Source of the DNA: Sthenelais limicola
Taxonomy: Eukaryota; Annelida; Polychaeta; Phyllodocida; Sigalionidae
DNA: 64,000 bases
Reading direction: 5' to 3'
NCBI GenBank assembly: GCA_942159475.1
Contig: OW804094.1
Span: forward strand, 132,232,755-132,296,754
Part shown: positions 60,500 to 64,000 of the stretch, in pieces
Layout: each line of letters begins with the position of its first letter
How positions within the stretch are numbered: the first letter of the stretch is position 1
The notes under the pieces: generated by a model
Told to the model about the DNA's origin: nothing
Database searches by the model: none
The model's input: only the letters and a program-made list of their open reading frames with translations
Made by a program: the position numbers and the translations under genes

Positions 60500-63400
60500 C
60501 TGCAAAAAATAATAATCAAAATAAGATAAATTATACAAACAAGTACAGAACTAGACGTCCCGCGACCGTGCCACGATTTCAAAACGCAGTACTCACAGAG
60601 GAACAAATACACAGGACAAACCAATGAAATACCCACGAGCAGCAAAAATGGACAAAATCATTATTTGCCAAAGGGTTTTCTCCTTTCAGCTTTTTAGCCT
60701 AGAACAAACAACAGGCACCGTGGGTTGGAACAATTTCCATACAGCGGAACTAAATATGAATGAGAACATAGATAATACACCTTCCATGGGAAATATTCCT
60801 TTGAGGTATAGGAAATAAATAATGGAAGAGAAATACATTTTAGAAATTTAAATATGTGATAGGTTTGTCAGTCGGAAATGTTTAAACAAAAATAAAATGG
60901 GCTTACGTATTTGTAAGATAGATCAGTTAACACATAATTTAAAAGAGACGCCAGTCTGGGATGAGGTCACAAACAACATACGAAGAAACTATGCTTTGTA
61001 GCGCAGTAGAAGAGAAAACATCCCATCAAATGAGATACGACAGCATTGGTACTCGCATGACAGTGATACTAAATTGATCATAATTCCTCTACATCATACA
61101 CAGAGTGGTTGTAACATGATTACGAAATAGTAAGCAACAATGAGAGAAATTGCCAGCTCGCACTGTCGCTTCCTTCCTGTAATGATACCACATTCTATCA
61201 TCCCAGCGACAATTAGAGCATATTCGCTCAAGTGAGTGCATGTAGCAATTAAGAGAGGCGGGTTTACACGATTATCCGGTCGCTACCGCCAGCATGAGGT
61301 GCATGGGTCGGGTGACACCGTGATTTTAACCCTCCTCTTCGAGTTGCTTGAAGAGTTGCTCCAAGCCATCATCGACCTATTAACTATCTCACGTCCCCTG
61401 TCCTACCCACATCGTGACGTCATAATGGTGTCATTACCCATTGTGCTTTTAATACGTTATTTATTAGGTGCATGATGCAGGGGGTTATGTGGGGTACTTG
61501 TTTAGTCGTCCAAGGCCATTCTTTTACAACTTTTCCACTGAGGGCTGATGTATTTGATTTCCTCAAAAATGTAAATTTTCGAGGAGACGTAATACCGACA
61601 TCTTAAATCGATCTCAGAACAAACGTTCCACCTGAACTCACGGTGTGAGTGATTATGCTTACTGTCACCTCACTTGAACCAACAAACAAACTGGTCCTAT
61701 GCGGCTTACATAGAGTTGGGAATGTTAACAGTTCATACTATTTTTCACTTTAGCTTGTATGTATTTATTATAGGAAAATTAACGATATTTTTAATACTTT
61801 TAGGTTGCAATAATGTCCCAAATAATGGCGCCATGGTGATTATGTACATCAAATGCCTGATAACAATGTGCAAAGGACCTTTTGTCAGATAATTGAACCA
61901 CCGGGACCTCTGGAACACTGACCGTCTAATGCACCCGTAAGTTACCACTGAATAGACATTGACAAAATCTAAATCTCCATCCAAGGTAGACATCCGCAAA
62001 AACGCAGTTAATCATCAGAATGGAGAGAATTTTCTTTAAAGACTTTTCAATACTATACATGAATATGGTTGAGGGGCGTTTAGATCTCTAGGAGATACAA
62101 ACACAATGTTGCAGTGTTTTTAATGTCAGAAGAAAAATAGAGGTTAGGGAGAACACATACATGTGAACTTAAGAACAAAATTAATGAGAAAATATAAGTA
62201 TTCATGTCAAACGGGACTGGAACAGTGTTCAACACCAATAGAGTACCTTCCACGAGTGCAACATGCTAGTCACATTTAGTTGAGTCCAGCACGATTATTC
62301 CAGGGAGCGATACATATAACATGTACACATTTATATATATGGGAGCCTGTTGCTCGAGGGAGAGGGTGGAGAGAGTGAGAGAGGAAGGGGCGATTAGCCA
62401 TTCCAATAGCGAAATTAGCCTCATTTCCTGTGTCGTTCCATGCCGGACAGCGAGCATAGGGGTAATGAGCATGCTCAAACACCCCTGCCCAACCAGCAGT
62501 GGCGGGGGTTTGCAAAGTAGGGCCATTATTAAGGGTATTTTACGTCATATTCATACAGCGGGGGTAAAAAGGCTAACTCACCTCCCATGAACTGATGGGT
62601 TTTTTGTAATGTGGGACCAGGCAGTCATCTTCCACCAGAACCACATTTCATGGCATCATTTCTCAGGGTGGACAAAATCATAGACTCAACTCAGTTTCTG
62701 TAATTTTTCTCTCATGACCCCAACTCACTTACAACATGCTCAAGTGTAATTTTTCCCATGTTCTATCAATATAATTTGGGAAACGATAAAAAAAATATCT
62801 CTAATGATCACTTGCCAACAAATGAAAATGCCTGTTGTGGATACTCGGATCCCGAGTCAACGTTGCACCCAAATCCATATTTCAGTAAATAAACACCAAT
62901 AAAAGGGAAAATACAAAATCAAAGGCAAACGAGTCAGGAATGGGGACAATTTTCCTCTTTGTATACTAGTCGGTGTACAACTTCATCTTTCCAACTAATT
63001 CCAAATTAAAAAGTTTTAAATCCCATTTGACGAAACTGAAACCATAGTATGTCTTACCAAAAGGAAAACCATCTTTCACTCGGAATGTAAAGAGGGGTAT
63101 CAAGATTGTATTGTGTAGATATATGAAATCACCTACTTATCACATCTTACAAACAAAAAAAAACACCTTCATTCATAATGCCATGAAACTTCTCTGAAAT
63201 ATGATTTAAATATTTAACCATTGTTTAAAGTTCAAGTACAGGCCAGCAGGACCAATGCCAATATATGGCAATGTTGAATTACTTGTCAGGTTGAATTACT
63301 TGTCATCTGTACAGTTTCCTGTAATAAAAAAAACGTTTAAAAATGTATTTCTATAGAATATCTTTGCAGGATGGAAGTTTTTGGAAGACGAGCTAAGGTA

Positions 63401-64000
63401 ACTAGACACCTCCACCACCATTAAGTAGTGTTTTGCCAAATTACCAGAAACTCCCCACTACAACATAAATATTGTAAGTTCCTAGCCATCCCCAAGGGAA
63501 TGAAATTTAATTAGAAGGTGCTTAGCAAAGCGCGCTCAAGGTCCTACTGGCAATACGAACCGTTGCCACTGGCACTCTCGATATCCCGTGATATTTACAT
63601 GCCGGGAAAAATACTAACATCTTCCATATCATATCACTCAGTATCGAGAAGAAAACAATTCTCATAGTTTTGCCAGTAATAGCATTTGTGAATCCAGACA
63701 AGTACAACACATCCGTATTCACTTAATTGGCCACTTGCCAAGTCTTTGAACGCTTTGCCAGAGACCAGGATATTTCAATTTTTCATATTTCAATCTATTC
63801 CATCAAAGGAGACTGTGACAGCACCACCATATAATTGACTCGGGGGTCCCCGAGTAAAAACTTTGCGCTTTATTTGGAACAAAAGTAAGACAGAAGCCAA
63901 TAAATACACCTAGTATTCTGAGTATATTTAAAGGAATATGATATTTGTGTTGAAGCAGTAATAATTCAAGGGCGTTCGAAGAAGCAATTTTTGTATAATA
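60500..64000. other. 5' intron of the receptor gene
   Basis: The exon at 60499 starts at an acceptor, so this is intron at least until the first-finger exon, which I could not find here: no reverse-strand CEGCK-encoding sequence is present. A perfect CRE palindrome TGACGTCA occurs near 61414. Otherwise nothing supported. Confidence 0.5.

Noticed and set aside
61236..61475. 79-codon plus-strand frame containing a CRE palindrome
   Set aside because: No similarity to known proteins and it lies in the receptor's 5' intron on the opposite strand.

Overview
The window is nuclear DNA from an invertebrate animal. It is AT-rich. Five protein genes are split by GT-AG introns, and between them lie LINE, DIRS and inverted-repeat debris. 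An ROR/HR3 nuclear receptor makes it bilaterian. The invertebrate ARM-TIR gene and the strongly over-represented palindrome TAGGCCTA make me lean towards an echinoderm or another ambulacrarian. That placement is an impression, not a proof.

Layout: (1) 1034-8335, minus strand: a gene for a protein with a proline/serine-rich N terminus, helical ARM-like repeats and a C-terminal TIR domain; its last exon is not found. (2) 9.1-10.1 kb: a decayed LINE reverse-transcriptase tail. (3) 11088-13708, plus: a complete six-exon dihydrofolate reductase gene. (4) 15.2-18.3 kb, minus: a broken DIRS-type retrotransposon. (5) 18661-23540: a 4.88-kb non-autonomous DNA element with terminal inverted repeats, a TA target duplication, subterminal repeats, a tRNA-like unit, a nested palindrome and two abutting minisatellites. 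(6) 27447-33221, plus: a four-exon FAM151/menorin gene with a membrane anchor. (7) 36977-44527, minus: a complete coding set for trimethylguanosine synthase TGS1 (10 coding exons, 986 codons), convergent with FAM151. (8) 45308-46415: a TIR-bounded non-autonomous element. (9) 54080-60499, minus: eight exons of an ROR/HR3-type nuclear receptor, from the second zinc finger to the AF-2 helix; the first finger lies beyond the window.

The genes do not form one pathway. DHFR makes tetrahydrofolate, TGS1 hypermethylates small-RNA caps, FAM151 is a secretory/membrane protein, the receptor is a transcription factor, and the ARM-TIR protein is probably a stress or NAD+ signalling protein. DHFR and a FAM151 gene are also close neighbours in human (5q14), so their linkage here may be old. 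I assembled all exons by eye, checking splice sites and reading phase; every junction reported keeps frame.
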